From Azovibrio restrictus DSM 23866 (lineage in GTDB: Bacteria > Pseudomonadota > Gammaproteobacteria > Burkholderiales > Rhodocyclaceae): a DNA stretch of 64,000 nucleotides. Of the stretch, positions 52,679 to 61,654 are shown piece by piece. The notes beneath the pieces were generated by a model. The model saw nothing but the letters and a program-made list of their open reading frames with translations, ran no database searches and had not been told where the DNA came from. The DNA lies in NCBI RefSeq assembly GCF_000429665.1, contig NZ_AUCH01000001.1:62001-126000 (forward strand). Direction: 5' to 3'. A program made the position numbers and the translations under genes. The first letter of the stretch is position 1; each line of letters starts with the position of its first letter.

Positions 52679-53179
52679 ATGCCTGAAAATCTTTCCCCCC
52701 TCCAGTTCCGCCCCATGCAGGCCAGCGACCTGGAACAGGTGCTGCAACTCCAGTACCAGGCCTACCACAGCGACTTCCATGAAGGTCCGGACACCTTTGC
52801 CGGCAAGCTGGCCCGCTACCCCGACAGCGCCTGGGTAGCCGTGCGCCAGCACCATCTGCTGGCCTACCTGTTCGCCCAGCCGGCCTGCTGCGGCCTGCCG
52901 CCTCCCCTGAATGACCCGGGCCTGGAGGTGGGTACCGCCGATGCCCTGCATCTGCACGACATGGCGGTGGCCCCGGAGGCTCAGGGCCAGGGGCTGGCCC
53001 GCCGCCTGCTCGACGGCGCCCTGGCCTGGGGCAGCCGCCAGGGCTGGCGCTGGGTCACCCTGGTGGCGGTGCAGGACTCGGCCCCCTACTGGCGCCGCTT
53101 CGGTTTTAATGACGCAGCGCCGGAAAAATCCCTGGAAAGCTACGGCCCCGGTGCCGTGTACCTGACCCGCCCCCTGTGA
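52679..53179 (+). CDS. GNAT-family N-acetyltransferase
   Basis: 166 residues from MPENLSPLQFRPMQASDLEQVLQLQ. The acetyl-CoA motif A is LHLHDMAVAPEAQGQGLARRLLDGAL (Q-x-x-G-x-G/A), and the terminal part PYWRRFGF is typical. The substrate is unknown. An in-frame ATG at 52652 is possible but begins only 5 bp after the palindrome and would be leaderless. The downstream gene starts 21 bp later. Confidence 0.85.
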   Translation: MPENLSPLQFRPMQASDLEQVLQLQYQAYHSDFHEGPDTFAGKLARYPDSAWVAVRQHHLLAYLFAQPACCGLPPPLNDPGLEVGTADALHLHDMAVAPEAQGQGLARRLLDGALAWGSRQGWRWVTLVAVQDSAPYWRRFGFNDAAPEKSLESYGPGAVYLTRPL

Positions 53180-53199
53180 AACCCGAAGAGAGGTCCGCC

Positions 53200-53889
53200 A
53201 TGCCCAAACTCCACGCCGAACTGGAACGGCTCTATTTCCTCCCGGGCCAGGCCCTGCCCCCTGCCCCCCTGCGGCTGGTGGGCGCGGACGGAGAGAGCCG
53301 CTGCCTGGTGCTCGGCCTTTCCCGGGGAGAAGACTGGGAGGCCCTGGCCAAGCTCTGCGCCGCCGTGCAGGATGAACTGGCCCTGCCCGCCCCGGCCCTG
53401 TCCGTGTCGCCCACGGCCAGTTTCCAGGCCTGGTTCTCCCTGGCGGAGCCGGTACCCCGGGCCCAGGCGGAAGCCTTTCTCGAAGCCCTGGTCCGCCAGC
53501 ATCTGGCCGGGCTGCCGGCCGCCAGGGTGCATATTTTTCCCCGACCCGGGGCGGACATCTTGAACCCGGTCCCGGCCTTCGACCCGGAAAGCGGCCGCTG
53601 GTCGGCCTTCATCGACCCGGGCATGGGCAGCATGTTCGCCGACGCCCCGGGCCTGGACCTGGCCCCCAACCCGGAACGGCAGGCCGACATGCTGGCGGGC
53701 ATCGGCAGCATCCGCCCCGCCGATTTCAGCCGCGCCCTGGCCCAGCTCACCCAGGCGCCGGAAGGCGCTGCCGGCCCGGGGCCCCGACAGGACCCCAGGC
53801 AGTTCCTGCTGGCAGTGATGCAGGATGAGAAAGTGGCATTGCGGGAACGGATCAGGGCCGCCAAGGCCCTGCTGCCCTACTGGAAGTGA
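53200..53889 (+). CDS. hypothetical protein, second gene of the GNAT operon
   Basis: 229 residues, soluble, not recognised with confidence. The middle (ALPAPALSVSPTASFQAWFSLAEPVPRAQAEAFLEALVRQHL) faintly recalls the TSPGNYQAW strand of RepB/AEP-type primases, but the catalytic acidic pair is not evident. The C-terminus (RQFLLAVMQDEKVALRERIRAAKALLPYW) resembles a short helical motif found in phage or plasmid-derived proteins. The start at 53200 has GAGAGG 6 bases upstream; an in-frame start at 53176 would overlap the GNAT gene. Confidence 0.65.
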   Translation: MPKLHAELERLYFLPGQALPPAPLRLVGADGESRCLVLGLSRGEDWEALAKLCAAVQDELALPAPALSVSPTASFQAWFSLAEPVPRAQAEAFLEALVRQHLAGLPAARVHIFPRPGADILNPVPAFDPESGRWSAFIDPGMGSMFADAPGLDLAPNPERQADMLAGIGSIRPADFSRALAQLTQAPEGAAGPGPRQDPRQFLLAVMQDEKVALRERIRAAKALLPYWK

Positions 53890-53896
53890 GCCTCGG

Positions 53897-53930
53897 CCGT
53901 GCCTGCCCCGGGCAACCGGGCCAGGCACGG
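53897..53930. terminator. long hairpin between convergent genes
   Basis: CCGTGCCTG...CAGGCACGG (9 bp) closes an inner CCCGG/CCGGG stem. It lies between the 229-residue gene (+) and the acyltransferase gene (-). There is no T-run on either strand, so rho-independent function is doubtful. Confidence 0.45.
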
Positions 53931-53940
53931 CGCGCCATGA

Positions 53941-55005
53941 TCAGTCGGCGGCCGCCGGGCGCGGCAGATGCAGGGCCGGCAGACGGGCGGTTTCCACCCA
54001 GCGGTGAAACAGGGTCCCCGCCCCCAGGCTGGCAGCCCAGGCCAGGCCCATGCCCATCAGGTTGAGCCAGGGATCCTCGCCTCCGTAGCGGACGAACAGG
54101 CTATTGACCACCAGGCAGACGGGAAAGTGCACCAGGAAGGTGGAGTAGGAGATGCGCGCAAGGAAAGTCACCGGACGCCAGTCTGGCCAGCGCTCCAGGA
54201 TACCGCCTCTGCGGGCCAGCACCAGGCAGGCAGCCACCCCCAGGGCCACGGCGATGCGCAGCCGGAAGTCCAGCAGCAGGGCCAGCAGGGCAGCGCCGAA
54301 CACCAGCGCCAGCATCAGGCTGCGGCCCCGACCGCTCCAGCGGGGATCCGAACCCCACCAGGCCAGGACCCCCAGGGCGTAGGAGCCGAAGAAGTACGGG
54401 GCCCAGATATCCCATTCCGCATCCCGGTTGAAATGAAACAGGGAGGCCAGGGCCAGCCCCAGGACCAGGGCCATGCCCAGGTAACGGCGCCGGGCCCCCA
54501 GCCAGAGCAGCAGAACCAGGAGCGCAAAGAGCTGGAAGTCTATGGCCACATACCAGACCCCGGCCGACAGGGCCTCCACGCCCAGGATGTTGTGCAGCAG
54601 CAGGGCATGGGCGGCAAACTGGGTCCAGCCCGGCGCCGCCGGGATGGATTCGTGATCCATCCACCGGTCCGCCAGCCAGGCCCCGGCTATGGCCACCAGC
54701 AGGGCCACCAGATAGGGGCCGGCCAGGCGCCGGTAACGTTGCAGGATCAAGGGCAGCGGAGTCAGGCCGGACCGCAGGCGCCCCTCGGGCGCCAGCCCCC
54801 GGGCCGCTAGAAAGCCGCCTACCACCAGGAACACCTGCACCGCGATACGGGCATACTCACTGAACCAATCCACCAGCCCGGGCAGAAGCTCCCGGGCTGC
54901 GTCGGACATGGGGCCGTAGAAGGCCAGATGATGCAGCACCACCAACTGGGCTGCCGAGGCCTTCAACAGGTCGATGAAGGCCAGGCGCCGGACTGTATTG
55001 GACAT
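53941..55005 (-). CDS. acyltransferase-3 family membrane protein
   Basis: 354 residues with about ten TM helices. The acyl-transfer His is in FIDLLKASAAQLVVLHHLAFYG, and VQVFLVVGGFLAARG and VWYVAIDFQLFALLVLLLW are family stretches. These proteins O-acetylate surface sugars or related molecules; the acceptor is unknown. ATG 55005, 7 bp after the cphA stop, is preferred over an upstream in-frame start. It forms the end of a cphA'-cphA-acyltransferase operon. Confidence 0.82.
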   Translation of the reverse strand: MSNTVRRLAFIDLLKASAAQLVVLHHLAFYGPMSDAARELLPGLVDWFSEYARIAVQVFLVVGGFLAARGLAPEGRLRSGLTPLPLILQRYRRLAGPYLVALLVAIAGAWLADRWMDHESIPAAPGWTQFAAHALLLHNILGVEALSAGVWYVAIDFQLFALLVLLLWLGARRRYLGMALVLGLALASLFHFNRDAEWDIWAPYFFGSYALGVLAWWGSDPRWSGRGRSLMLALVFGAALLALLLDFRLRIAVALGVAACLVLARRGGILERWPDWRPVTFLARISYSTFLVHFPVCLVVNSLFVRYGGEDPWLNLMGMGLAWAASLGAGTLFHRWVETARLPALHLPRPAAAD

Positions 55006-55012
55006 GACGGTT

Positions 55013-57592
55013 TCAGGCGACCTCTTGTACGCGGGCAGCAATGTGGGCCAGGGCTTCTTCCACCTGGTCCACCAGGATCAGGCAGACATCCCCTGCCTCC
55101 AGGCGTTCCAGGGCCCGGTCTATGGCCAGGAACTCGCCCCGCACCTCATCCACGTAGGTGGTGCGGCTCGCCCCTTCCAGCCCCTGGCGCAGCAGGGCCA
55201 GCACCTCTCCATCAGCCCGGCCCCGCTGACACTGGTCCTGGTAGAGGATCACGTCATCGAAGGCCGTACCGAGAATCTGGGTCTGCTGCCGGATATCCTC
55301 GTCGCGCCGGTCCCCGGCGCCGCTGATGACCACCGAACGACGCCGGGAAGGCATGCTGTCGATGGCCTGGACCAGGGCCTGGATCGCGTCCGGATTGTGG
55401 CCGTAATCGGCGATCAGTGTGGCGCCCCGGTAGTCGAACAGGTTGAAACGGCCGGGCGCGGTGCTGGCATCGCTGACGAAGCTGGCCAGCTGGCGGCGGA
55501 TGGTGGGCCAGTCCAGGCCCAAGGCCCAGGCGGCGGCCGTGGCGGCCAGGACGTTATCCACCTGGAAGCCGATGCTGCCGCCCCGGGTGAGGGGCACCCG
55601 GGCCAGGGAAATGCGCTGCTGCTCCTCCCCCTGGGCCACATAGACCAGATGACCGTCACTCACGTAGACGCCCCGCTTGCCCTTGGCCAGATGGGTGGAC
55701 AGCACCGGATGGTGGGCATCCTGGGCGAAGAAGATGATGCCGCCGGGACACTGCTCGGCCATCTTCACCACCACTGGGTCAGTGGCATTCAGCACCGCCA
55801 TGCCGTCGGGAGCCACGTTTTCCACGATCACCCGCTTGACCACCGCCAGGTCTTCCACGGTGCTGATGTAGGACAGCCCCAGGTGGTCCCCCTGGCCGAT
55901 ATTGGTGACCACGGCCACGTTGCAACGGTCGAAGCCCAGCCCCTCGCGCAGCACGCCGCCCCGGGCGGTCTCGAACACCGCCGCATCCACTTCCGGATGC
56001 ATGAGCACGTTGCGGGCGCTCCGGGGGCCGCTGCAGTCGCCGGTATCGATGCGCCTGTCCTGGATGTAGACCCCGTCCGTGGTGGTCATGCCCACCCGCA
56101 GCTTGTCGCCGGTCAGCATGTGGGCGATCAGCCGCACGGTGGTGGTCTTGCCGTTGGTACCGGCCACCGCCACCACGGGAATGCGGCCATTGCCGCCGTC
56201 GCCGAACAGGGTGGAGATGATGGCCTCGCCCACGGGCCGGCCCCGCCCGAAGGAAGGCTGCAGGTGCATGCGCAGGCCCGGGGCCGCATTCACTTCGACG
56301 ATGCCGCCCCCCTGCTCTTCCAGGGGTTTCAGCACGGTCTGGCAGACCACGTCCACACCGCAGATGTCCAGGCCCACCATCTGGGCCGCATCCACGGCCC
56401 GGGCTGCCAGTTCCGGATGCACGTCCCCGGTCACGTCGGTGGCGGTGCCCCCGGTAGACAGGTTGGCGTTGTTGCGCAGGGCCACCAGGGCGCCCTTGGG
56501 CGGCACGCTGTCGGCGCTGTAACCCTGTTTTTCCAGGGTGGCCAGGGCGATGTCGTCAAAACGGATCTTGGTGAGCGCCGTGCCGTGGCCCTCGCCCCGG
56601 CGCGGGTCGCTGTTGACCTGCTGCACCAGTTCCCGGATGGAATGGACCCCGTCGCCGATCACCTGGGGCGGATCCCGGCGGGCGGCCGCCACCAGCTGAT
56701 TACCCACCACCAGCAGACGGAAGTCCTGGCCCGGCAGATAGCGCTCCACCAGCACCTTGGAACTGATCTCGGAAGCCACTGCATAGGCGGCCAGCACCTC
56801 TTCCCGGGTGCTGAGGTTCACCGCCACCCCCTTGCCCTGGTTGCCGTCCTGGGGTTTGACCACCACGGCGCCACCGATTTCCTGGGCGGCGGCCCAGGCG
56901 TCCTCGGCATCCTCCACGGCCCGGCCCAGGGGCACGGGGACCCCGGCCGCCCGGAGCAGATCCTTGGTCAGGTCCTTGTCCTGGGCGATGGCCTCGGCAA
57001 TGGCGCTGGTGCGGTCGATCTCTGCGGCCTGGATGCGGCGCTGGCGGCTGCCCCAGCCGAACTGCACCAGGCTGCCGGAAGTCAGGCGGCGGAAGGGGAT
57101 GTTGCGGGCGATGGCCGCGTCGACGATGGCGCCGGTGCTGGGCCCCAGGCGCTCGTCCTCGTCCAGCTCCCGGAGTTCCGCCAGGGCCTGTTCCAGATCG
57201 AAGGGCGTGTCCGCCAGGGCGGCCCGGCACAAGGCCTCGGCCAGGGCCAGGGCGCGGCGGCCCACGGCTTCCTCGGTGTATTCCACCACCACCTGGTACA
57301 CCCCGGTTTCCACGGTCTGGGTGGTGCGCCCGAAGGTTACCGGGCAGCCGGCGCTGACCTGGAGCCCCAGGGCGGACAGCTGCAGGGCGTGGGCTAGGGA
57401 AAAGGTCTGGGCCGTGTCGGCCAGGGCCACCTGGCCGATTTCCGGGAAGCGTGCCCGCAGGCGGGTTTCGAACTGGGGATGATGACGGCTCAGCTGCCGT
57501 TCGCTTTCCTCACAGCTGACGATGGCCTCGATGGAGGTGTGGCGGCTCCACAGATTGGGACCGCGCAAGGCGCGGATACGGGAAATTTCCAT
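55013..57592 (-). CDS. cphA: cyanophycin synthetase
   Basis: 859 residues. It polymerises Asp and Arg into cyanophycin. The N-domain starts MEISRIRALRGPNLWSRHT. An ATP-grasp ligase follows (VVVKPQDGNQGKGVAVNL, VERYLPGQDFRLLVVG, VEVNAAPGLRMHL), and then a Mur-ligase-like domain with intact P-loop VVAVAGTNGKTTTVRLI and a full C-terminal Mur domain (GRFNLFDYRGATLIADYGHNP). All three modules are complete. It lies 36 bp downstream of its shorter paralogue. No cyanophycinase gene is in the window. Confidence 0.95.
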   Translation of the reverse strand: MEISRIRALRGPNLWSRHTSIEAIVSCEESERQLSRHHPQFETRLRARFPEIGQVALADTAQTFSLAHALQLSALGLQVSAGCPVTFGRTTQTVETGVYQVVVEYTEEAVGRRALALAEALCRAALADTPFDLEQALAELRELDEDERLGPSTGAIVDAAIARNIPFRRLTSGSLVQFGWGSRQRRIQAAEIDRTSAIAEAIAQDKDLTKDLLRAAGVPVPLGRAVEDAEDAWAAAQEIGGAVVVKPQDGNQGKGVAVNLSTREEVLAAYAVASEISSKVLVERYLPGQDFRLLVVGNQLVAAARRDPPQVIGDGVHSIRELVQQVNSDPRRGEGHGTALTKIRFDDIALATLEKQGYSADSVPPKGALVALRNNANLSTGGTATDVTGDVHPELAARAVDAAQMVGLDICGVDVVCQTVLKPLEEQGGGIVEVNAAPGLRMHLQPSFGRGRPVGEAIISTLFGDGGNGRIPVVAVAGTNGKTTTVRLIAHMLTGDKLRVGMTTTDGVYIQDRRIDTGDCSGPRSARNVLMHPEVDAAVFETARGGVLREGLGFDRCNVAVVTNIGQGDHLGLSYISTVEDLAVVKRVIVENVAPDGMAVLNATDPVVVKMAEQCPGGIIFFAQDAHHPVLSTHLAKGKRGVYVSDGHLVYVAQGEEQQRISLARVPLTRGGSIGFQVDNVLAATAAAWALGLDWPTIRRQLASFVSDASTAPGRFNLFDYRGATLIADYGHNPDAIQALVQAIDSMPSRRRSVVISGAGDRRDEDIRQQTQILGTAFDDVILYQDQCQRGRADGEVLALLRQGLEGASRTTYVDEVRGEFLAIDRALERLEAGDVCLILVDQVEEALAHIAARVQEVA

Positions 57593-57628
57593 GACAGGAA
57601 TCCTCTGGATATTCTTTTTTTCGGATGA

Positions 57629-59791
57629 TCAGGCAGCAGCGGGGAAGGTTTCCAGGCCGGCCCGGATCACGTCGGTGCCCAGGCCCAGGGCCCAGGCAGC
57701 GGCCACGGCGGCCAGCAGGCTGTCGGCCATGGGGCCTGCCACCAGATGGGGCTGCAGGCTGGCCATCTCCAGGAACGGGGTTTCGTGCCCCTCCTGGGCC
57801 AGCACCAGCTGGCCAGCGCGGATGAACACCGCCCTGCCCCCCTGGACACAATGTTCGCGCAGCACCGGCAGTTCCCCGTCCCGGGCGAAGTAGATCACTT
57901 CCCCATCGGCAAGGCGGGCCATGTCGGCCACCTGGGCATCCGCCGCATTGAGCACGGCGGCCCCGCCTTCGAGCACCACATCCACCTGGGTGCGCAGCAC
58001 GTTGTAGATCTGCTCCGGCGTTTCCACGTAATGGTGGGAAAGATCGGCCATGGGCGCGCTGTTCAGGACGATACCCACCTGGCAGCGGTCATAGGCCAGG
58101 CCATCCCGGAGGATGGCGTCGGCGCCGTTCTCGATCACGGCCGCCTGGACCTGGCGGTTCATCAGCACCCGGCGGGCCGCCTCCCACTGGACCTTGGCCG
58201 TTTGGGCCCCTGTTTCCACCTGGCGGCGGTTGAGGAAGATGCCGTCGCTGCAGGCCATGCCGATGTATTGGCCGGTGAGGTCAAGGAAATGGGTCAGCAG
58301 CCGCGCCGTGGCGGTCTTGCCCCTAGCCCCGGTGATGCCCACCACGGGCACCCGGCCGCTGTCGCCATTGGGGAACAGCAGCTCGACGATGGCCTTGCCC
58401 ACGGGCCGGGGCTTGCCCTCGGCGGGCTTCAGGTGCATCAGCAGGCCGGGACCGGCATTGACCTCGACGATGGCCCCCGCCTGGGGCTCCAGGGGCTTGG
58501 AGATGTCCTGCACCACCAGGTCCACCCCGGCGATGTCGAGCCCCACGATGCGGGCGGCCAGGGCCACGGTGCGGGCCGTGTCCGGGTGCACCTCGTCAGT
58601 GCAGTCGATGGCCAGGTTGCCGATGCGCTGCACCACCACCACCTTGCCCGCGGCCGGCACGTCTTCGGGGGTGTAGCCCTGGCGCTGGATTTCCAGCCGG
58701 GCGGCGGAATCCAGGCCGATGAAGTTGAGGGGATGCTCCTCGCTGCTGCCCCGACGGGGATCGGCGTTGATCTGCAGGTCGATCAGCTCGCGCACGCTGT
58801 GCTGGCCATCCCCCACCACCTGGGCAATTTCGCCCCGGGTAGCCGCCACCACCTGGTCACCCACCACCAGGAGCCGGTGCTCGATGCCGGGAATGTAGCG
58901 CTCGACAATGACGTTGCTGCCTTCTTCATTGGCAACCCGGTAGGCGGCCTCCACCTCTGCCCGGGTATTCAGGTTGAGGAACACGCCGCGGCCGTGGTTG
59001 CCGTCATCGGGCTTGACCACCACCGGCAGGCCGATGTCCTCGGCAGCTTCCCAGGCCGCCTCGGGGTTATCCACCAGCTGCCCCTCGGGGACCGGCAGGC
59101 CGCAGGACTGGAGCAGGGTCTTGGTCAGATCCTTGTCCCGGGAAATGCTTTCGGCAATGGCGCTGGTACGGTCGGTTTCCGCCGTCCAGATGCGGCGCTG
59201 GCGGCAGCCGTAACCCAACTGCACCAGGTTACCGTCGGTGAGACGGATGGCGGGAATATCCCGGTCGTCGGCGGCATCCACGATGCAGCCGGTGCTGGGG
59301 CCCAGGCAGTGAGTATCCACCAGATCCTTCAGGTGTTCGACGCAGGCGGCCACGTCAAAGGGCCGGTTCTCGATGGCCGCCATCACCAGATCGCGGCCGT
59401 ACTGGAGGGCAGTCCGGGTCACCTGTTCGTTCCAGGCCCGCACCACCACCTTGTAGACACCCCGTTCGGAAACTTCCCGGGCCTTGCCGAAACCGCCGGG
59501 CATGCCGGCCAGGTTCTGCAGCTCCAGGGTCACGTGTTCGAGGATGTGCCCGGGCCAGGTGCCTTCCTGGACCCGGCGCAGGAAACCGCCCCGCTCTTCA
59601 TAGCTGCAGCGATGTTCGATCAGGGAAGGCAGCCAGGCCGACAGACGTTCATAGAAACCGGGAATCTTGTTGGAGGGGAAGTCCTCCAGTTCGCCAATAT
59701 CCACCAGGGCCTCCAGGACCGGGCGGTAGGTCCAGACATTGGGACCGCGCAGATACTGGATGCGGCGGAATTCGATGCTTTTATGGGTCAT
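57629..59791 (-). CDS. cphA': second cyanophycin synthetase, CphA' type lacking the C-terminal Mur domain
   Basis: 720 residues, paralogous to the downstream cphA along its whole length. The N-domain (IQYLRGPNVWTYRP), the ATP-grasp (VVVKPDDGNHGRGVFLNL, VERYIPGIEHRLLVVG, VEVNAGPGLLMHL) and a Mur-like central domain are present. The P-loop is altered (GITGARGKTATA), and the protein ends at AAWALGLGTDVIRAGLE, where cphA continues for about 150 residues. Betaproteobacteria such as Cupriavidus carry such cphA'/cphA pairs. Its own activity is uncertain. ATG 59791 matches the family start; no strong Shine-Dalgarno. Confidence 0.9.
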   Translation of the reverse strand: MTHKSIEFRRIQYLRGPNVWTYRPVLEALVDIGELEDFPSNKIPGFYERLSAWLPSLIEHRCSYEERGGFLRRVQEGTWPGHILEHVTLELQNLAGMPGGFGKAREVSERGVYKVVVRAWNEQVTRTALQYGRDLVMAAIENRPFDVAACVEHLKDLVDTHCLGPSTGCIVDAADDRDIPAIRLTDGNLVQLGYGCRQRRIWTAETDRTSAIAESISRDKDLTKTLLQSCGLPVPEGQLVDNPEAAWEAAEDIGLPVVVKPDDGNHGRGVFLNLNTRAEVEAAYRVANEEGSNVIVERYIPGIEHRLLVVGDQVVAATRGEIAQVVGDGQHSVRELIDLQINADPRRGSSEEHPLNFIGLDSAARLEIQRQGYTPEDVPAAGKVVVVQRIGNLAIDCTDEVHPDTARTVALAARIVGLDIAGVDLVVQDISKPLEPQAGAIVEVNAGPGLLMHLKPAEGKPRPVGKAIVELLFPNGDSGRVPVVGITGARGKTATARLLTHFLDLTGQYIGMACSDGIFLNRRQVETGAQTAKVQWEAARRVLMNRQVQAAVIENGADAILRDGLAYDRCQVGIVLNSAPMADLSHHYVETPEQIYNVLRTQVDVVLEGGAAVLNAADAQVADMARLADGEVIYFARDGELPVLREHCVQGGRAVFIRAGQLVLAQEGHETPFLEMASLQPHLVAGPMADSLLAAVAAAWALGLGTDVIRAGLETFPAAA

Positions 59792-59903
59792 TTTTATGGG
59801 GATATTCCAGCGTGGATTAATCGACACCGTTCATGTCCGGTGCCCAAATAAACGCATCATTCCACAGCTGGTTTACCCGCGCCTGAAATAATTGTGCCAA
59901 ATG

Positions 59904-59933
59904 AAAAGGGCTCCCAGATAAAACAGGGAGCCC
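59904..59933 (-). terminator. rho-independent terminator after the EF-hand gene
   Basis: On the minus strand GGGCTCCC, a 10-nt loop, GGGAGCCC, then TTTT. It lies 22 bp beyond the EF-hand stop and upstream of the cphA' promoter region. Confidence 0.82.
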
Positions 59934-59955
59934 CTGGGCACCGCGGAACCCCGCG

Positions 59956-60624
59956 TCAGGCGGACACGGACAGGCCGCTGTCGGTGCTGCTGCCGGAGCC
60001 GTAGGCCTGCACCAGATCCATGATGCGCCGCATGATGGCCGCCTCGCTGGTGCTGTCGGTGCTGGCCGTGCTGCTGGTCGTCTCGGTATTGCTGGACTCC
60101 TGGTAAGCCCTGGCTTCCTGACTGCTGACCTTGCCATCCCCGTCGGTATCGGCCGCATCGAAGTTGGCAGCCAGGCTGTTCATCAGGGTGGCCAGATTGC
60201 TGTCCTCGGTGCTGCTGGCCAGGGACTCCAGCTCCTCGGCCGTAAAGCCCTCGTCCTCCTCGCTGCTTGCCTCGGCGGGCGGCGGCGGCGGAGGCATGCC
60301 GGAGGCCACGCGCATGGCGTCAAACTGGCTGTTCAGATCCTCGGCCAGCTTTTCCAGGTTGCTGGACATCTCGTCCTTGGTGATCTTGCCGTCCCCGTCC
60401 TGATCCAGGCTGCTGAACACCTGCTCGGCACTGACCCCCGAGTCGCTGCCGGAATCCAGCTGACTGAAAGCGTTTTCCAGATCGCTGACTTCCAGGTAGC
60501 CCTGACCCTTGGTGTCCAGCTGGGAGAACAGTTTATCGACGACCTCGGACGTGTCGTTCTTCAGGGAACGGGTGCTGTAGTACTGGGACAGACTTGAGTT
60601 GCTGCTGACGCTGCTGATAGACAT
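59956..60624 (-). CDS. EF-hand calcium-binding protein (XopAW-like)
   Basis: 222 residues, Ser/Asp/Glu-rich, no classical signal peptide. Calcium loops: DTKGQGYLEVSD (partly degenerate), DQDGDGKITKDE and DTDGDGKVSSQE (canonical), plus a weaker one around DSGSDSGVSAEQ. A GMPPPPPPAE linker lies in the middle. The N-terminus MSISSVSSNSSLSQYYS resembles the XopAW group of EF-hand proteins. A phased GTAAA/GTTAA array with a perfect CpxR box lies about 145 bp upstream, linking it to the CpxRA-like system next door. Confidence 0.85.
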   Translation of the reverse strand: MSISSVSSNSSLSQYYSTRSLKNDTSEVVDKLFSQLDTKGQGYLEVSDLENAFSQLDSGSDSGVSAEQVFSSLDQDGDGKITKDEMSSNLEKLAEDLNSQFDAMRVASGMPPPPPPAEASSEEDEGFTAEELESLASSTEDSNLATLMNSLAANFDAADTDGDGKVSSQEARAYQESSNTETTSSTASTDSTSEAAIMRRIMDLVQAYGSGSSTDSGLSVSA

Positions 60625-61028
60625 GGCGAACTCCTCGCAAATGCAATGATGGACGAACCTGAAGGGGCCGTTGCCGGCCTCTCCCCGGGGTACCTGCCGC
60701 CCCTTGCCAGGCCGGAGGCTGCTCCCCCCTATTGCAATTAACCGGCCTAAATCACTGAATATTCAGGTTATTCGAAGTAAATCCGGGTAAAGTTAAGTTA
60801 AGGAAAAACAGCCCTGGCCCGGTTCTTCGAGCATTTCCCCGGCGCCGGAGCCCGGTAGCGGCAGTCCGCCCCGGCATGGCGGCAAAAAGGGGCACATGCC
60901 CCGGCAGCAAATCCGGATTGGAAAACATGGGCTTGCATGAACAGACCGGAGAGGGCGGCAAGTTTTGCCGCCCCCGGAGGCTGCCGGTCACGCCTGGAAC
61001 AGAGGCACACAGCCGCGCCCACCCTGTT
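60625..61028. other. 404-bp intergenic region with no gene
   Basis: It contains the promoter region of the EF-hand gene, a 12-bp palindrome CTGAATATTCAG (60755-60766) adjoining the CpxR-type array, and a hairpin GGGCGGCAA/TTTGCCGCCC near 60955 that may end the Spy-like transcript but lacks a T-run. The remaining sequence shows no convincing coding or RNA gene. Confidence 0.6.
60767..60801. promoter_or_regulatory. 10-bp-phased CpxR-type array upstream of the EF-hand gene
   Basis: Direct repeats GTTAT (60767), GTAAA (60777), GTAAA (60787) and GTTAA (60797) are spaced exactly 10 bp apart, with an extra GTTAA at 60792. The central pair is a perfect CpxR consensus, GTAAA-N5-GTAAA. The orientation relative to the downstream minus-strand gene is the same as in the Spy promoter array at 61655. 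Confidence 0.8.
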
Positions 61029-61574
61029 TCAGCGGGGCTCCTGCCCCCGGAGCGGAGGATGGCGGCCTTCAGGCCCGGGCCGGGGGCCTGCGTCGGGGCC
61101 GGGCCCCTCCCGGCGCGGAGGCCGGGAAGCCAAGGTCTGGCGCTGCTCGGGGGTCAGCAGTTCATACATCTGGTGCTCACTGCGCACCTGCAGCAAGGTG
61201 AGTTCCGCCAGGGCCTCCGCCCGGCGCTGGACCAGGGCCCGGACCCTGGCCTCGTCATAGGCGGGTGACAGCCCCAGCTCGGCCAGGGCGGCATCGGCCC
61301 GGGCCAGGGCCTTGCCCAGTTCGCGCCGCTGCCTGGCCTGGCCGTGCATGAGCTCGAACAGCTTGTCCTGCTGGGCTTCGCTCAAACCCAGGCCCGCCAG
61401 GAACGGCGGCAGGGGCTCACCCTGGAAGGGGCCGGGCCGGCAGTCGGCCCCGGCCAGGCGCTGCGGCGGCGGCAGTTCCGGACCGGGAGGCATCTGGGCC
61501 CGGGCCGGCAGGGGCAGGCCCAGGGCGAGGCTGCTCAAGAGCAGGAAGTGTCTGAGATCGAAAGTGTGGGACAT
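61029..61574 (-). CDS. periplasmic Spy/CpxP-like protein
   Basis: 181 residues. A signal peptide (about 1-26, FLLLSSLALGLPLPARA) precedes a Pro-rich segment and then an all-helical cradle with GLSEAQQDKLFELMHGQARQRRELGKAL and the LTxxQ motif LTPEQRQTL. The tail is Pro/Gly/Arg-rich. Proteins of this family chaperone periplasmic proteins and repress CpxA. It is divergent from the cpxR-like gene and shares its array-bearing promoter region. Confidence 0.85.
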   Translation of the reverse strand: MSHTFDLRHFLLLSSLALGLPLPARAQMPPGPELPPPQRLAGADCRPGPFQGEPLPPFLAGLGLSEAQQDKLFELMHGQARQRRELGKALARADAALAELGLSPAYDEARVRALVQRRAEALAELTLLQVRSEHQMYELLTPEQRQTLASRPPRREGPGPDAGPRPGPEGRHPPLRGQEPR

Positions 61575-61654
61575 GGGAATCTCCTTGGTAATGGCTGGGC
61601 CGGACCTGATCGGACAGGGGCGCCCGGGGCCATGCCATTGTGTTTCAGGCGCCG

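Noticed and set aside
53897..53930. Strong hairpin as a confident rho-independent terminator
   Set aside because: No T-run follows on either strand; kept only as a low-confidence hairpin.
60752..60991. 79-codon minus-strand frame between the EF-hand and Spy-like genes
   Set aside because: No ribosome site, no recognisable motif, and it covers the CpxR-type array and palindrome; taken as noncoding.
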